64,000 nucleotides of DNA from Hansschlegelia plantiphila (lineage in GTDB: Bacteria > Pseudomonadota > Alphaproteobacteria > Rhizobiales > Methylopilaceae): the NCBI RefSeq assembly GCF_027922265.1, contig NZ_BSFI01000023.1, positions 224,808 to 288,807 of the forward strand, read 5' to 3'. The position numbers and the translations under genes were made by a program. Position 1 is the first letter of the stretch; every line of letters begins with the position of its first letter. This document shows positions 48,542-57,201 of the stretch, piece by piece. The notes under the pieces are model-generated. The model had not been told where the DNA came from. It ran no database searches and was given only the letters and a program-made list of their open reading frames with translations.

Positions 48542-49648
48542 TTACTCTGCGGCCGCCTTCGTCGCGCAATAATCGCGCAGCTTCGGCATCACCTCGAGGG
48601 CGAGCAGGCGCATCGAATTCTGCTGGAGGGCGGGCTTGTCCCATTCCTTGAAGGTCGACAGCAGCGCTCCGAACGGACCGCCGACATAATCGACGAACGC
48701 GACGAGCTTATCGAGCACCGTGCTCGGCGACCCTGAAATGATCATGGTGTCCATGCAGTATTGCAGCGTCACGTCGTCGTCCGACATCGCCAGATCATGC
48801 TTGAGGACCGGGAGAATGTTGTAGACGCGCATGTCATCAAGGACGAATTCATAGTACCAGGCGTAAGCGTTGCCCTCCTCGGCCAGATAGTCTCGCGCCT
48901 CCGCGTCGGTCTCCGTGACGAGGATGGAGCGGGCGACGCGCCAGTTCTGGCGGCTCGGGCGCCGCCCGGCCTTCTCGCAGCCGATGACGTACTGCTCCCA
49001 GTGCGACTTCGCCCAGCAGGGCTGGATGAAGTTCGCCGAAGTGACCGACCAGCCGCGCTGGCCCGCCTGCCGGGCGCTGCCGGAGTTCGGCGTCATCGCC
49101 GAGACCGCGACTTCGGGGTAGGGCTTCTGGTAAGGTTTCAGCATCGGCCCGAAGCCGAGCTTCGGCATCACCGAATCCTCGATTTTGACGTTCCAGTACT
49201 TGCCCGGAATGTTGTAGGGCGCGTCGGAAGCCCAGATCTTGTGGATGATCTCAACCGACTCCGCGAGCATCTCGGCGCGGTTCTTGTCGCCGATGTCGAA
49301 CAGCTCGAAGTCGCTGGCGAGGCCGCCCGGCCCTACGCCCATGATGAAGCGGCCCTTCGACAGGTGGTCGAACTGGGCCGCGTCGCCGGCGATGTTGGCG
49401 GGATGGTGCTGCGGCAGGGCGAGCACCCCGGTTGCGAACCTGATCTGCTCTGTGACCGGGATCAGGGAGGCCATGAACTGGAGCGGATTGACGATCGGCT
49501 CGATGCTCGAGGAATAGTGCTCGCCGACCCAGACTTCCGAGTAGCCGAGCTTGTCGGCCAGCAGGACGGCCGCACGGTCTTCGTGGAGCATGTCCGTCGT
49601 GCTGCGCTTCGGATCGTGAAGCGGCTGCATGAACATTCCGAGATTCAT
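48542..49648 (-). CDS. LLM-class (luciferase-like) flavin-dependent monooxygenase
   Basis: 368 residues. Bacterial luciferase fold: start MNLGMFMQPLHDPKRSTTDM, YSEVWVGEHYSSSIEPI, IRFATGVLALPQHHPANIAG, GRFIMGVGPGGLASDFELF and ISGSPSTVLDKLVAFVDYVG. Such enzymes use reduced FMN and O2 to oxidise amines, ketones, sulfonates or ring compounds. A flavin reductase gene is not adjacent. It is the first gene of the operon driven by the -24/-12 element at 49748. The pairing of an LLM enzyme with RidA recalls the RutA/RutC pair of pyrimidine degradation, but the rest of that pathway is not here. Confidence 0.9.
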   Translation of the reverse strand: MNLGMFMQPLHDPKRSTTDMLHEDRAAVLLADKLGYSEVWVGEHYSSSIEPIVNPLQFMASLIPVTEQIRFATGVLALPQHHPANIAGDAAQFDHLSKGRFIMGVGPGGLASDFELFDIGDKNRAEMLAESVEIIHKIWASDAPYNIPGKYWNVKIEDSVMPKLGFGPMLKPYQKPYPEVAVSAMTPNSGSARQAGQRGWSVTSANFIQPCWAKSHWEQYVIGCEKAGRRPSRQNWRVARSILVTETDAEARDYLAEEGNAYAWYYEFVLDDMRVYNILPVLKHDLAMSDDDVTLQYCMDTMIISGSPSTVLDKLVAFVDYVGGPFGALLSTFKEWDKPALQQNSMRLLALEVMPKLRDYCATKAAAE

Positions 49649-49747
49649 AGCTTCCTATCCCCATTGGCGTTCGCCTGAGACCGACGAGGCGCCCCTTCAT
49701 TCGAACTGCCGGGCCTGGCCGCCCCGCGGTATCCTCGGAGGCGAATC

Positions 49748-49763
49748 CGCAAACCGCATGCCA
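49748..49763 (-). promoter_or_regulatory. Sigma-54 promoter of the LLM-RidA-DAO-GMC-DadA operon
   Basis: Minus strand TGGCAT-GCGGT-TTGCG: GG and GC at correct spacing, one mismatch in TGGCAC and a full TTGC. Predicted start near 49737, about 90 bases before ATG 49648. The rest of the 266-base gap has GC-rich dyads (CGCCTGAGGCG near 49880) without T runs. Confidence 0.74.
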
Positions 49764-49914
49764 TCGAATAAGTCGATGATATTGAATGGCTTTATCGGAG
49801 AAGCTTGACTGAGATTCTGCGCGCGGGGATGAGACCGTGAGACGTCATCGCTCGGACGGTCAGGCGCCCCGGTCAACGACGCCTGAGGCGCTCCCCGGGG
49901 CGGACCGGCGGCGC

Positions 49915-51000
49915 TCAGTGCGTCAGAAGCACCGCCGCATCCGCCGCCCAGGACGCACGGACCTCGTCGCCGCGCTCCAGCGAAATGCCATGCACCGGGC
50001 GCGTCTCCTGATATTTGATCAGGTTGATCGGCGTCCGGATATTGTAGACGACCCGGCTTCCCATGAAGACGACGTCCTGGATCACGCCGTCGACGAAATT
50101 GAAGTTCTCCTTGCCCGCGACCTCACGCACCTTGTCGAGACGGATCGCCTCCGGCCGCACCGCGAGCGACACCTGCGACCCGACGGGGACGCCGTTCATC
50201 GCGACCTTGGCCGCGCCGGCGCCGATGTCGACATAGGTCGTGTCGCCTTCCGCCGAAATCACCGAGCCGCTCAGGATGTTGGTCTCGCCGAGGAACTTCG
50301 CGCAGAACAGCGACTGCGGCCGGGCGTACATCTCCTCCGGCGTTCCGATCTGCTCGATCGCGCCCTTGTTCATCAGAACGATGCGGTCCGACAGGATCGT
50401 CGCCTCGTCCTGATCATGCGTGACGTAGATGAAGGTGGTGCCGGTCTCGACGTGGATCCGCTTGAGCTCGGCGAGCATGTGGTGGCGGATCTTGAGATCG
50501 AGCGCCGCGAGCGGCTCGTCGAGCAGCAGCACCGAAGGCTCATTCACCAAAGCGCGGGCGAGCGCGACGCGCTGGGCCTGTCCGCCCGAGAGCTCGGTGA
50601 TCCAGCGGTTCGCATATTCTCCGAGCTGCACGAGCTCAAGCATGTGCGTCACGGTCTTCTTGATCTCGGACTTCGACTTCTTCTTCAGCCGGAGGCCGAA
50701 CGCGACGTTGTCGAAGACGTCGAGATGCGGGAACAGAGCATAGCGCTGGAACACCATGTTGACCGGACGACGTTCGGGCGGCTGGTTGGAGACGTCGACG
50801 CCCCGCAGCAACACCCGGCCATGCGTGGACTGCTCGAAGCCGGCGACGATCCGCATCAGCGTCGTCTTCCCGCACCCGCTCGGGCCGAGCAGCGTCAGTA
50901 TTTCGCCGTCGGCGATCTTGAGATCGATGTCGTTCAGCACGGTGAAGGCGCCGAACGATTTGGTCACGCCGTAGAGTTCGACGATGGGGGGCGTGGTCAT
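49915..51000 (-). CDS. ABC transporter ATP-binding protein (PotA-like)
   Basis: 361 residues. Walker A LLGPSGCGKTTLMRIVAGF, Q-loop VFQRYALFPHL, signature LSGGQAQRVALARALV, Walker B SVLLLDEPLAALD, and H-loop VTHDQDEA. The C-terminal ~120 residues form a TOBE regulatory domain (NILSGSVISAEGDTTYVDIG...). It energises import by the two permeases downstream in the coding order. Part of the potD-B-C-A operon, 13 bases after potC. Likely ligands: polyamines, or related amines such as GABA-like or opine-type compounds. Confidence 0.92.
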   Translation of the reverse strand: MTTPPIVELYGVTKSFGAFTVLNDIDLKIADGEILTLLGPSGCGKTTLMRIVAGFEQSTHGRVLLRGVDVSNQPPERRPVNMVFQRYALFPHLDVFDNVAFGLRLKKKSKSEIKKTVTHMLELVQLGEYANRWITELSGGQAQRVALARALVNEPSVLLLDEPLAALDLKIRHHMLAELKRIHVETGTTFIYVTHDQDEATILSDRIVLMNKGAIEQIGTPEEMYARPQSLFCAKFLGETNILSGSVISAEGDTTYVDIGAGAAKVAMNGVPVGSQVSLAVRPEAIRLDKVREVAGKENFNFVDGVIQDVVFMGSRVVYNIRTPINLIKYQETRPVHGISLERGDEVRASWAADAAVLLTH

Positions 51001-51013
51001 GCCTGATTGTCCT

Positions 51014-51793
51014 TCAAGCGCGAGAACCGATCGCCTTGCGGCGTTGATACCAGACGATCAGCCCGCCAATCAGGATCAGGCCGATCGATAGGCTGAGCGA
51101 GAGCACCGAAGCCGCGTTGATGTCCGGGCTGACGGCCCGGCGCATCATCGACCAGATCAGCAGCGGCAGCGTCGTTTCGTTGCCGCTGACGAAGACCGTG
51201 ATGATGAATTCGTCGAAGGAGAGCGCGAAGGCGAGGATCGCGGCGCCGGCGATTGTCGGGGCGATGATCGGCAGCGTGACGAGCCAGAATGTCCGCAACG
51301 GACCGGCGCCGAGGTCGCGCGCGGCTTCTTCAAGCCCAAGATCGAAATACTCGACCCGCGATCGCATCGTCTCGATGAAGAAGGGGATCGTGAACAGAAC
51401 ATGCGCGATGACGATCGTGAACAGCGATCGTGGCAGCCCGATCTGCGCGTAGAGGATAACGAGCGAGATGCCGAGAAACAGCCCGGGCAGGCCCACCGGC
51501 GCGAAGGCGAGCAGGCCGAACACCGCCTTCGTCTTGCCCTTCATGCGGGCGAGTCCGAGCGCCGCGAGCGATCCGAGCACGGTCGTGACGGCCGCCGCCG
51601 CCGCCCCCACGATGACGCTGTTCCACAGCGAATGCATGAAATTCGCGTCGCTGAAGATCTTTTCGTACCAGCGCAGGCTGAAGCCTTCGAACGGGAATGT
51701 CAGCGACGGCGAGCTGTGGAAGCTGAAAAGCGTGATGATCGCCATCGGCGCATAGAGAAACGCGACGTAGATCCAGATGTAGGCTCTCAACAT
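51014..51793 (-). CDS. ABC transporter permease (PotC-like)
   Basis: 259 residues, six membrane helices. The EAA loop is LEEAARDLGAGPLRTFWLVT around residue 165-185, and the C-terminal FALSFDEFIITVFVSGNETT segment is diagnostic of PotC/YdcV permeases. It pairs with the PotB-like permease. Start ATG 51793 (MLRAYIWIYVAFLYAPMA) matches family N-termini. Confidence 0.92.
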   Translation of the reverse strand: MLRAYIWIYVAFLYAPMAIITLFSFHSSPSLTFPFEGFSLRWYEKIFSDANFMHSLWNSVIVGAAAAAVTTVLGSLAALGLARMKGKTKAVFGLLAFAPVGLPGLFLGISLVILYAQIGLPRSLFTIVIAHVLFTIPFFIETMRSRVEYFDLGLEEAARDLGAGPLRTFWLVTLPIIAPTIAGAAILAFALSFDEFIITVFVSGNETTLPLLIWSMMRRAVSPDINAASVLSLSLSIGLILIGGLIVWYQRRKAIGSRA

Positions 51794-51826
51794 CTCGGCG
51801 CTCGCTCCGCCCGCGGACGCGCCGCC

Positions 51827-52705
51827 TCAGTCATGGAACCTGCGTCCCGGCGCGAGCTTGAGGAGGTTCAGCAACTGAACGAACAGGAAGTAGACGACGA
51901 GAAAAGTCGCCAGAAGAAGAAACGCCATCGCCGCGCCGAACGGCCAGTTTCCGGAACTGCGGAATTGATTGGAGATCATGATCCCGGTGGTCATGCCGTC
52001 GCGCCCGCCCAGGAACTGCGGAGTCACATAGTCGCCCGCAGCGAGCACGAAGGTGAACATGAATGCGCCGACCAGCCCCTTGTACGACATCGGCAGAATC
52101 ACCTTCCGGAAGACCTCGAACTGCGATGCGCCGAGGTCCTTCGCGGCTTCGATGTACTCCGCCTTCACGTCGCGGAGCGACGACACCAGCAGAAGCAGCG
52201 TGAAGGGCAGCATGATGTGGACGAGCGTCAGGATCGTCGCGAACGGGCTGAACAGCAGGATCTCGAGCGGCTGCGAGATCAGGCCGAGCTGGATCAGCGT
52301 GGTGTTGATCAGTCCGTTCGAGCCGAGGATTACGCGCCACGCATAGATGCGCACGAGGTAGCTCGAGAACCACGACACCAGGATGATGTAGAACAGCAGG
52401 TTCCCGCGCGTCCGATAGACGATGTAGTAGGCCGCAGGAAAGCTGAGGACGACGGAGAACGCCGCCGTCCAGAAGCCGTTTTTCAGCCCGCTCAAGGTGA
52501 GCGCGTAGAACCCCCAGGACGAGAGCGCGCGCGTGTAGTTGTCCAGGCTTAACGCCGGGATGAGGGCGAAGGATTTCGCCAGCCAAAAGCTGTAGACGAA
52601 AAGCAAGCCGGTCGGGATCAGGAAAAAAACGAGCAGGAAGAGGAAGGTCGGCGCCGCGAGCGCCGCGCCGACGATCTTCTTTCGATCGACTGCATCTGCC
52701 GCCAT
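51827..52705 (-). CDS. ABC transporter permease (PotB-like)
   Basis: 292 residues, six membrane helices. Signature features: PTFLFLLVFFLIPTGLLFVY near the start, IILVSWFSSYLVRIYAWRVI, and the EAA loop EAAKDLGASQFEVFRKVILP. GDYVTPQFLGGRDG is typical of PotB. Thirty bases separate it from the upstream binding-protein gene. It forms the heterodimeric channel with the PotC-like protein. Confidence 0.92.
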   Translation of the reverse strand: MAADAVDRKKIVGAALAAPTFLFLLVFFLIPTGLLFVYSFWLAKSFALIPALSLDNYTRALSSWGFYALTLSGLKNGFWTAAFSVVLSFPAAYYIVYRTRGNLLFYIILVSWFSSYLVRIYAWRVILGSNGLINTTLIQLGLISQPLEILLFSPFATILTLVHIMLPFTLLLLVSSLRDVKAEYIEAAKDLGASQFEVFRKVILPMSYKGLVGAFMFTFVLAAGDYVTPQFLGGRDGMTTGIMISNQFRSSGNWPFGAAMAFLLLATFLVVYFLFVQLLNLLKLAPGRRFHD

Positions 52706-52735
52706 GAGATCTGTCCGTCCTGCTTCGGATCGTCC

Positions 52736-53905
52736 TTAGAACGACGACTTGAAGTCGGCCCAGGCCTGCGTCCACTCGTCGTAGGTGGCGTATTTGTCGG
52801 AGGTGCGGGGCGGCTGGCCCTGAAGCGGAGATTTCCTGAAGACCTCGGGAAGGTCGGCGTAGTTGAAGAGCGCCTTGGTGTCGGCGTCCATCAGAGCGGG
52901 CGCGTGCTTGTTGACGGAGCCGCCCGTGACGGCCTTGCACACGGCGGCCTGAACCTCGGGCGAGATCGCCTGGTTCATGAAGGCATGCGCCGTGTCGGTG
53001 TTGACCGAGGTCTTCGGCATGAACCATGCGTCGCACCACATCACCGCGCCTTCCTCAGGCACGGCGTACACCGTCTCGACGCCGCGCTTGGCCGTCTCGA
53101 CCGGCGTTCCGCTCCAGACCGAGAAGCAGGCGGCGATTTCGCCCGACGCGAACAGGGAAATCGTGTCGCCGTTGGACGAGGCGAAGACGCGGCACTGGTC
53201 TCGATACGGGCCGAGCCCCTCGAACGCCGTCTTCATCTCGTCCTTGGTCAGATTGGGGAATTTCGGTCCGAACCCGGCGAGGCGCGCGATCATCGGCCAG
53301 GTCGCGATGGTGTCGTCGCAGAAGGTGAGCTTGCCCTTCATCTCCGGCGCCAGCAGGTCCTTGTAGGACTTGATCGGCTTGGTCATCTTCGGGTTGTAGA
53401 CGAGCGCGTTCAGCCCCCAGACCCACGGGATCGCGTGATACTCGCCTTCGAAATACCAGGTCGGCGCCTGATAGAACTGCGGCTGGATGTTCTCGGGCGT
53501 GAAGTTGGGGACCTTGGCGATGTCGATCGGCTTAACGATCTTGAGCTCGTCGACGTAGAAGCGCTCGAACCCTTGAGAGTATTCGGCGAGGTCGAGCCGC
53601 ACCGCGCCGCCGCCGATGAACTTCGAATGCACGTCGTCCTGGGTGCTGATGATCGCGGCGTCGACCTGGACGCCGTTCTTCTCGCGCCAGGCCTTGAGCT
53701 CGTTCTCGAGCGTGAAGCCTTCCCAGGCCATGATCTTGAGGTCGCCGCCGACCGCCGCTTTCGCGGGGCTGAAGCCGGTGAACGAGCCGAGGGCCGCGCC
53801 GGCGCCGAGGGCGAGCGCGGAGCCCATGAAACTGCGCCGGCTCAGGACGTCGTTGTTGAGAATATTGGCGGTCCCGAACGGGAGCAGGTCCTTCACATCG
53901 GTCAT
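52736..53905 (-). CDS. Periplasmic amine-binding protein (PotD-like) with Tat-type signal
   Basis: 389 residues from ATG 53905 (AGGGGAAA upstream). The N-terminus has a long leader ending in a twin-arginine signal: LSRRSFMGSALALGAGAALG, cleavage likely near AKA (about residue 51). The mature part starts GGDLKIMAWEGFTLENEL, typical of the PotD/extracellular solute-binding family 1 fold; YFEGEYHAIPWVWGLNALVY and PEEGAVMWCDAWFMPKTSVN line the ligand site. A Tat signal is unusual for PotD itself but common in rhizobial relatives. First gene of the transport operon, driven by a -24/-12 promoter. Confidence 0.92.
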   Translation of the reverse strand: MTDVKDLLPFGTANILNNDVLSRRSFMGSALALGAGAALGSFTGFSPAKAAVGGDLKIMAWEGFTLENELKAWREKNGVQVDAAIISTQDDVHSKFIGGGAVRLDLAEYSQGFERFYVDELKIVKPIDIAKVPNFTPENIQPQFYQAPTWYFEGEYHAIPWVWGLNALVYNPKMTKPIKSYKDLLAPEMKGKLTFCDDTIATWPMIARLAGFGPKFPNLTKDEMKTAFEGLGPYRDQCRVFASSNGDTISLFASGEIAACFSVWSGTPVETAKRGVETVYAVPEEGAVMWCDAWFMPKTSVNTDTAHAFMNQAISPEVQAAVCKAVTGGSVNKHAPALMDADTKALFNYADLPEVFRKSPLQGQPPRTSDKYATYDEWTQAWADFKSSF

Positions 53906-53963
53906 GCTATTTCCCCTGAGCTCGAACGATCGACCTGCCAGGCCGCCGCGTTGCAGCAGGGGT

Positions 53964-53979
53964 GGCAAGAGGTGTGCCA
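53964..53979 (-). promoter_or_regulatory. Sigma-54 promoter of the potDBCA-type operon
   Basis: Minus strand TGGCAC-ACCTC-TTGCC: a complete -24 element and TTGC at exact spacing. Predicted start near 53953, about 48 bases before ATG 53905. The element is embedded in a GTGGCA-N7-TGCCAC dyad, so the reverse direction also scores, but only the minus strand has a gene start. Confidence 0.84.
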
Positions 53980-53989
53980 CCAGCGTAAT

Positions 53990-54009
53990 TTCCCTCATTC
54001 CAGAGGGAA
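53990..54009. promoter_or_regulatory. Inverted repeat upstream of the potD promoter
   Basis: TTCCCTC-ATTCCA-GAGGGAA, seven-base perfect arms, centred about 20 bases upstream of the -24 element. Too close for a typical sigma-54 enhancer site (usually 80-150 bases), so a repressor or auxiliary site is more likely. Confidence 0.4.
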
Positions 54010-54126
54010 TTCGACCCAGCGAACGCGGGCGAGCCAGGAGATATTTGAGACCCCGTCGCAGTGAGTCTCAGTGCGGCGCGTCATCGGAGCGCGGCGCGGT
54101 CGCGACGGGTGGGAGCGCATAGAACA

Positions 54127-54159
54127 GCGCCCCGCGGCGAACAGCTCGCCGCGGGGCGC
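54127..54159 (-). terminator. Strong hairpin after the aminotransferase gene
   Basis: GCGCCCCGCGGCGA - ACAGC - TCGCCGCGGGGCGC, perfect 14-base arms, 36 bases beyond the aminotransferase stop on the minus strand. The following TGTTCT is only a weak U-tract, so termination efficiency is uncertain. It separates the aminotransferase transcript from the potD promoter. Confidence 0.62.
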
Positions 54160-54195
54160 GAAGACTGCGGAACAAGGTTTCCGCCGTTCGGGATT

Positions 54196-55545
54196 TTACG
54201 CGAGGTCGTCGATCACGCTGGAGAAGATTCGAGCCATCTCCTCGATCTGGCCCGTCTCGACGATCAGCGGCGGCGAGAGCGCGAGGATATCGCCGCTGGC
54301 GCGGATCAGCAGACCACGCTTCAGGCATTCGACGAACGCCTCGTAGCCGCGAGCGCCCGGAGCGTCCGGACGCGATGCGAGCTCGACGCCGACGACCAGT
54401 CCGATCGTCCTGATGTCCGCGACATGCCGCGAGCCCTTCAGCGCGAGCCAGACGTTCCGCCAGCCCTCGGCGAGCTCCGCCCCACGGGTGAGCAGGCCTT
54501 CCTTTTCATAGATGTCGAGCGTCGCGATGCCTGCGGCGCACGCCAGAGGATGGCCCGAATAGGTGTAGCCGTGGAACAGTTCGATGACGTTCTCAGGCCC
54601 CGTCATCATCGCGTCGTGGATGGCGCGGCTTGCGAACACGGCGCCCATCGGCACGACGCCGTTGGTGACGCCCTTGGCCGTGGTGACGATATCCGGAACG
54701 ACCCCGAAATAATCGGTGGCGAACGGCGCCCCGAGCCGGCCGAAGCCCGAGATGACCTCGTCGAAGATCAGCACGATGCCGTGCTTGGATGCGATGGCGC
54801 GAAGCCGCTCGAGATAGCCCTTGGGCGGCAGCAGGACGCCGGTCGACCCTGCGACCGGCTCCACGATCACGGCGGCGATCGTCTCGGCGCCATGAAGCTG
54901 GACCAGCCGCTCGAGATCGTCGGCGAGCTCCGCGCCGTGCTCGGGCTGCCCCTCGCAGAAGCTGTTCCTGGCCGGATCATGCGTATGGCGCAGGTGGTCC
55001 GTCCCGTTCAGCGTCGGGAACACGCGGCGGTTGTTGACCATGCCGCCGACCGAAAGGCCGCCGAAGCCTACGCCGTGATAGCCGCGTTCGCGGCCGATGA
55101 GACGGGTGCGCGAGCCCTGACCGATAGCCCGCTGGTAGGCGAGCGCGATCTTGAGCGCGGTGTCGACCGCCTCCGACCCGGAATTGGTGAAGAAGATCCG
55201 GTCGAGTTTGGCCTCAGGCCCGCCGGGGGAGATCGCCGCGAGCCTTTCCGCGAACTCGAAGGCGAGCGGATGGCCCATCTGGAACGTGGGCGCGAAGTCG
55301 AGCGTCGAGACCTGACGCCCGACCGCTTCGGCGATCTCGGCCCTGCCGTGGCCGGCGTTCACGCACCACAGGCCGGCCGTGCCGTCGAGCACCCGGTCGC
55401 CGTCCACGGTCGTGTAGTACATCCCCTTCGCCGACCCCAGAAGGCGCGGCGCCGCCTTGAACTGACGGTTCGCCGTAAACGGCATCCAAAAGGCTTCGAG
55501 GTCTGGCGCATTGCGAAGTGCGGGAGGCGAAACGGCGATGGTCAT
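54196..55545 (-). CDS. Class III omega-aminotransferase
   Basis: 449 residues from ATG 55545. PLP fold type I, class III: GTAGLWCVNAGHGRAEIAEA, FFTNSGSEAVDTALKIALAY, the aspartate in VLIFDEVISGFGRLG, and the PLP lysine in IVTTAKGVTNGVVPMGAVF. The closest family type is beta-alanine/omega-amino acid:pyruvate aminotransferase. It would convert an omega-amine to an aldehyde with pyruvate or 2-oxoglutarate as acceptor. Divergent from the XRE-cupin gene, and placed just upstream of the amine transporter, so it probably acts on the imported compound or a product of the flavin oxidases. Confidence 0.93.
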   Translation of the reverse strand: MTIAVSPPALRNAPDLEAFWMPFTANRQFKAAPRLLGSAKGMYYTTVDGDRVLDGTAGLWCVNAGHGRAEIAEAVGRQVSTLDFAPTFQMGHPLAFEFAERLAAISPGGPEAKLDRIFFTNSGSEAVDTALKIALAYQRAIGQGSRTRLIGRERGYHGVGFGGLSVGGMVNNRRVFPTLNGTDHLRHTHDPARNSFCEGQPEHGAELADDLERLVQLHGAETIAAVIVEPVAGSTGVLLPPKGYLERLRAIASKHGIVLIFDEVISGFGRLGAPFATDYFGVVPDIVTTAKGVTNGVVPMGAVFASRAIHDAMMTGPENVIELFHGYTYSGHPLACAAGIATLDIYEKEGLLTRGAELAEGWRNVWLALKGSRHVADIRTIGLVVGVELASRPDAPGARGYEAFVECLKRGLLIRASGDILALSPPLIVETGQIEEMARIFSSVIDDLA

Positions 55546-55668
55546 GACTAGGTCTCCGTGAATGGCCGTCAGCGTCCACGTTTCGCGGTTGCGAGCCAGC
55601 CTGTTTCTTTCAGGCCGTAAGTTGTTGTAATCGAACGATCGTCCCGCAGAAATTATGGAATCGGAAAC

Positions 55669-56250
55669 ATGACGAACATGCGCGGCTCCGGAGCGGGCGA
55701 TGCGGAAGTCGATCTGGGGGCCAGGCTTCGCTATGTGCGGCGGCTTCGCGGACTCTCGCAGCGCGCATTGGCGAAGAAGGCCGGCGTCGCCAATTCCGCG
55801 ATCTCCCTGATTGAATCGAACGGCGTCAATCCGTCGGTCGGAGCGCTGAAGAGAATTCTCGACGGCGTTCCCATCGGCCTGTCCGAGTTCTTCGCCCTCA
55901 CGCCCGCAGCCCCCCCGAAGGCCTTCTACCAGGCCGAAGAACTGAGCGAGATCGGCCGGGGCAAGGTGTCCTACCGTCAGGTCGGCGGTTCGCTTAGCGG
56001 GCGATCGCTTCAGATCCTCAAGGAGCGCTATGAGCCGGGAGCGAGTTCGGGCCGCGTTCCGCTGACGCATGAGGGCGAGGAAGGCGGCATCATCCTATCG
56101 GGCCGCCTTGAGGTGTCGGTCGACGACGAGCGCCGCATTCTGGGGCCGGGAGACGCCTATTACTTCGAGAGCCGGCGCCCGCATCGCTTCCGCTGCGTCG
56201 GCCCCGCCCCTTGCGAGGTTGTAAGCGCCTGCACCCCGCCGAGCTTTTGA
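55669..56250 (+). CDS. XRE-family regulator with C-terminal cupin domain
   Basis: 193 residues. HTH (residues about 15-70): LGARLRYVRRLRGLSQRALA, then KKAGVANSAISLIESNGVNP. Cupin (about 110-190): HEGEEGGIILSGRLEVSVDD, GDAYYFESRRPHRFRCVG. This PuuR-like layout is used to sense small ligands of amine or amino-acid catabolism, usually as a repressor. It sits between the divergent aminotransferase and the co-directional aldolase and is the obvious pathway-specific regulator of the island. It is not a sigma-54 activator (no AAA+ domain). Confidence 0.93.
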   Translation: MTNMRGSGAGDAEVDLGARLRYVRRLRGLSQRALAKKAGVANSAISLIESNGVNPSVGALKRILDGVPIGLSEFFALTPAAPPKAFYQAEELSEIGRGKVSYRQVGGSLSGRSLQILKERYEPGASSGRVPLTHEGEEGGIILSGRLEVSVDDERRILGPGDAYYFESRRPHRFRCVGPAPCEVVSACTPPSF

Positions 56251-56253
56251 AGC

Positions 56254-56269
56254 GGGCACATCTTTTGCT
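56254..56269 (+). promoter_or_regulatory. Sigma-54 promoter of the class II aldolase gene
   Basis: GGGCAC-ATCTT-TTGCT: one mismatch (first base) to TGGCAC-N5-TTGCT, with GG and GC correctly spaced. It begins four bases after the XRE-cupin stop; predicted start about 56280, leaving a ~95-base leader to TTG 56376. Confidence 0.7.
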
Positions 56270-56375
56270 CATCGAGACGAAGATATTGCTTCCGTGAGAC
56301 TCCGCCGGATATCCGGCGGAAGACGACGCACCATTAAGGCCGGCCTCTTCGGCCGCCTGATTGAGGAACATCCGC

Positions 56376-57179
56376 TTGGCTCATTCGATCTCCGAAGCAA
56401 CGTCATCGGAGCATGCGGCGTCCGCAGGCTCGAATTACGCGGTTCTGGACTCCCAGGCGTTCTGGGACGCGAAGGTCGACCTCGCCGCATGCTTCAGAAT
56501 GGCGGCGCGCTATGGCTTCGAGGAAGGCATCTGCAACCATTTCTCGGCGCTCGTGCCCGGGTCCGACGATCTGTTCATCGTCAATCCCTATGGCTACGCC
56601 TTCCGTGAACTGACCGCGTCGAAGCTGCTGGTCTGCGATTTCGCCGGTAAGGTCGTGTCGGGCGAAGGTCAGCCGGAGGCGACCGCCTTCTACATTCACG
56701 CGCGGATCCACAAGAAGGCGCCCCGGGCGCGGGTCGCGCTTCACACGCATATGCCTTACGCCACCGCGCTTTCGATGACGGAAGGCGATCCCTTGATCTT
56801 CGCGGGGCAGACTGCGCTCAAGTTCTACGGCCGGACCGCCGTCGACGAGGACTATAACGGACTGGCGCTGGACGAGCGGGAGGGAGACCGGATCGCCGAT
56901 GCGATCGGCGACGCCGACATCGTCTTCATGAAGCATCACGGCGTGATGGTTCTCGGCCCGACGATCGCCGAGGCGTGGGACGACCTGTATTATCTCGAGC
57001 GGGCCTGCGAGGTGCAGACGCTCGCGCTCTCGACCGGCCGGAAGGTCGTTCCGGTGTCGGCCGCCATCGCCGAAGCGTCCTATCGCCAGATGCGGGCCGG
57101 CGACGCAGAGTCCGGCCGCCTGCACCTTGAAAGCATCAAGCGGACGCTCGATGCGGAGGAGCCGGCCTATCGCAGCTGA
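56376..57179 (+). CDS. Class II aldolase/adducin-family protein
   Basis: 267 residues from TTG 56376, which has GAGGA eight bases upstream; TTG 56361 is an alternative. Metal-binding histidines are in ALHTHMPYATALSMT and the downstream MKHHGVMVLGPTI; EGICNHFSALVPGSDDLFIV and NPYGYAFRELTASKLL define the family. Members include fuculose-phosphate aldolase, RhaD-type and decarboxylating relatives; substrate cannot be fixed. Its place in the amine island suggests cleavage or decarboxylation of a carbonyl intermediate made by the dehydrogenases and aminotransferase. Convergent with the second GMC gene. Confidence 0.88.
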   Translation: MAHSISEATSSEHAASAGSNYAVLDSQAFWDAKVDLAACFRMAARYGFEEGICNHFSALVPGSDDLFIVNPYGYAFRELTASKLLVCDFAGKVVSGEGQPEATAFYIHARIHKKAPRARVALHTHMPYATALSMTEGDPLIFAGQTALKFYGRTAVDEDYNGLALDEREGDRIADAIGDADIVFMKHHGVMVLGPTIAEAWDDLYYLERACEVQTLALSTGRKVVPVSAAIAEASYRQMRAGDAESGRLHLESIKRTLDAEEPAYRS

Positions 57180-57201
57180 AGGCGGCGGATCCGGCGGCGT
57201 T

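Noticed and set aside
48451..48542. LLM plus RidA genes as a Rut pyrimidine pathway
   Set aside because: No RutB, RutD, RutE/F or RutG homologues are nearby and the surrounding genes are amine and alcohol oxidases with a Pot-type importer.
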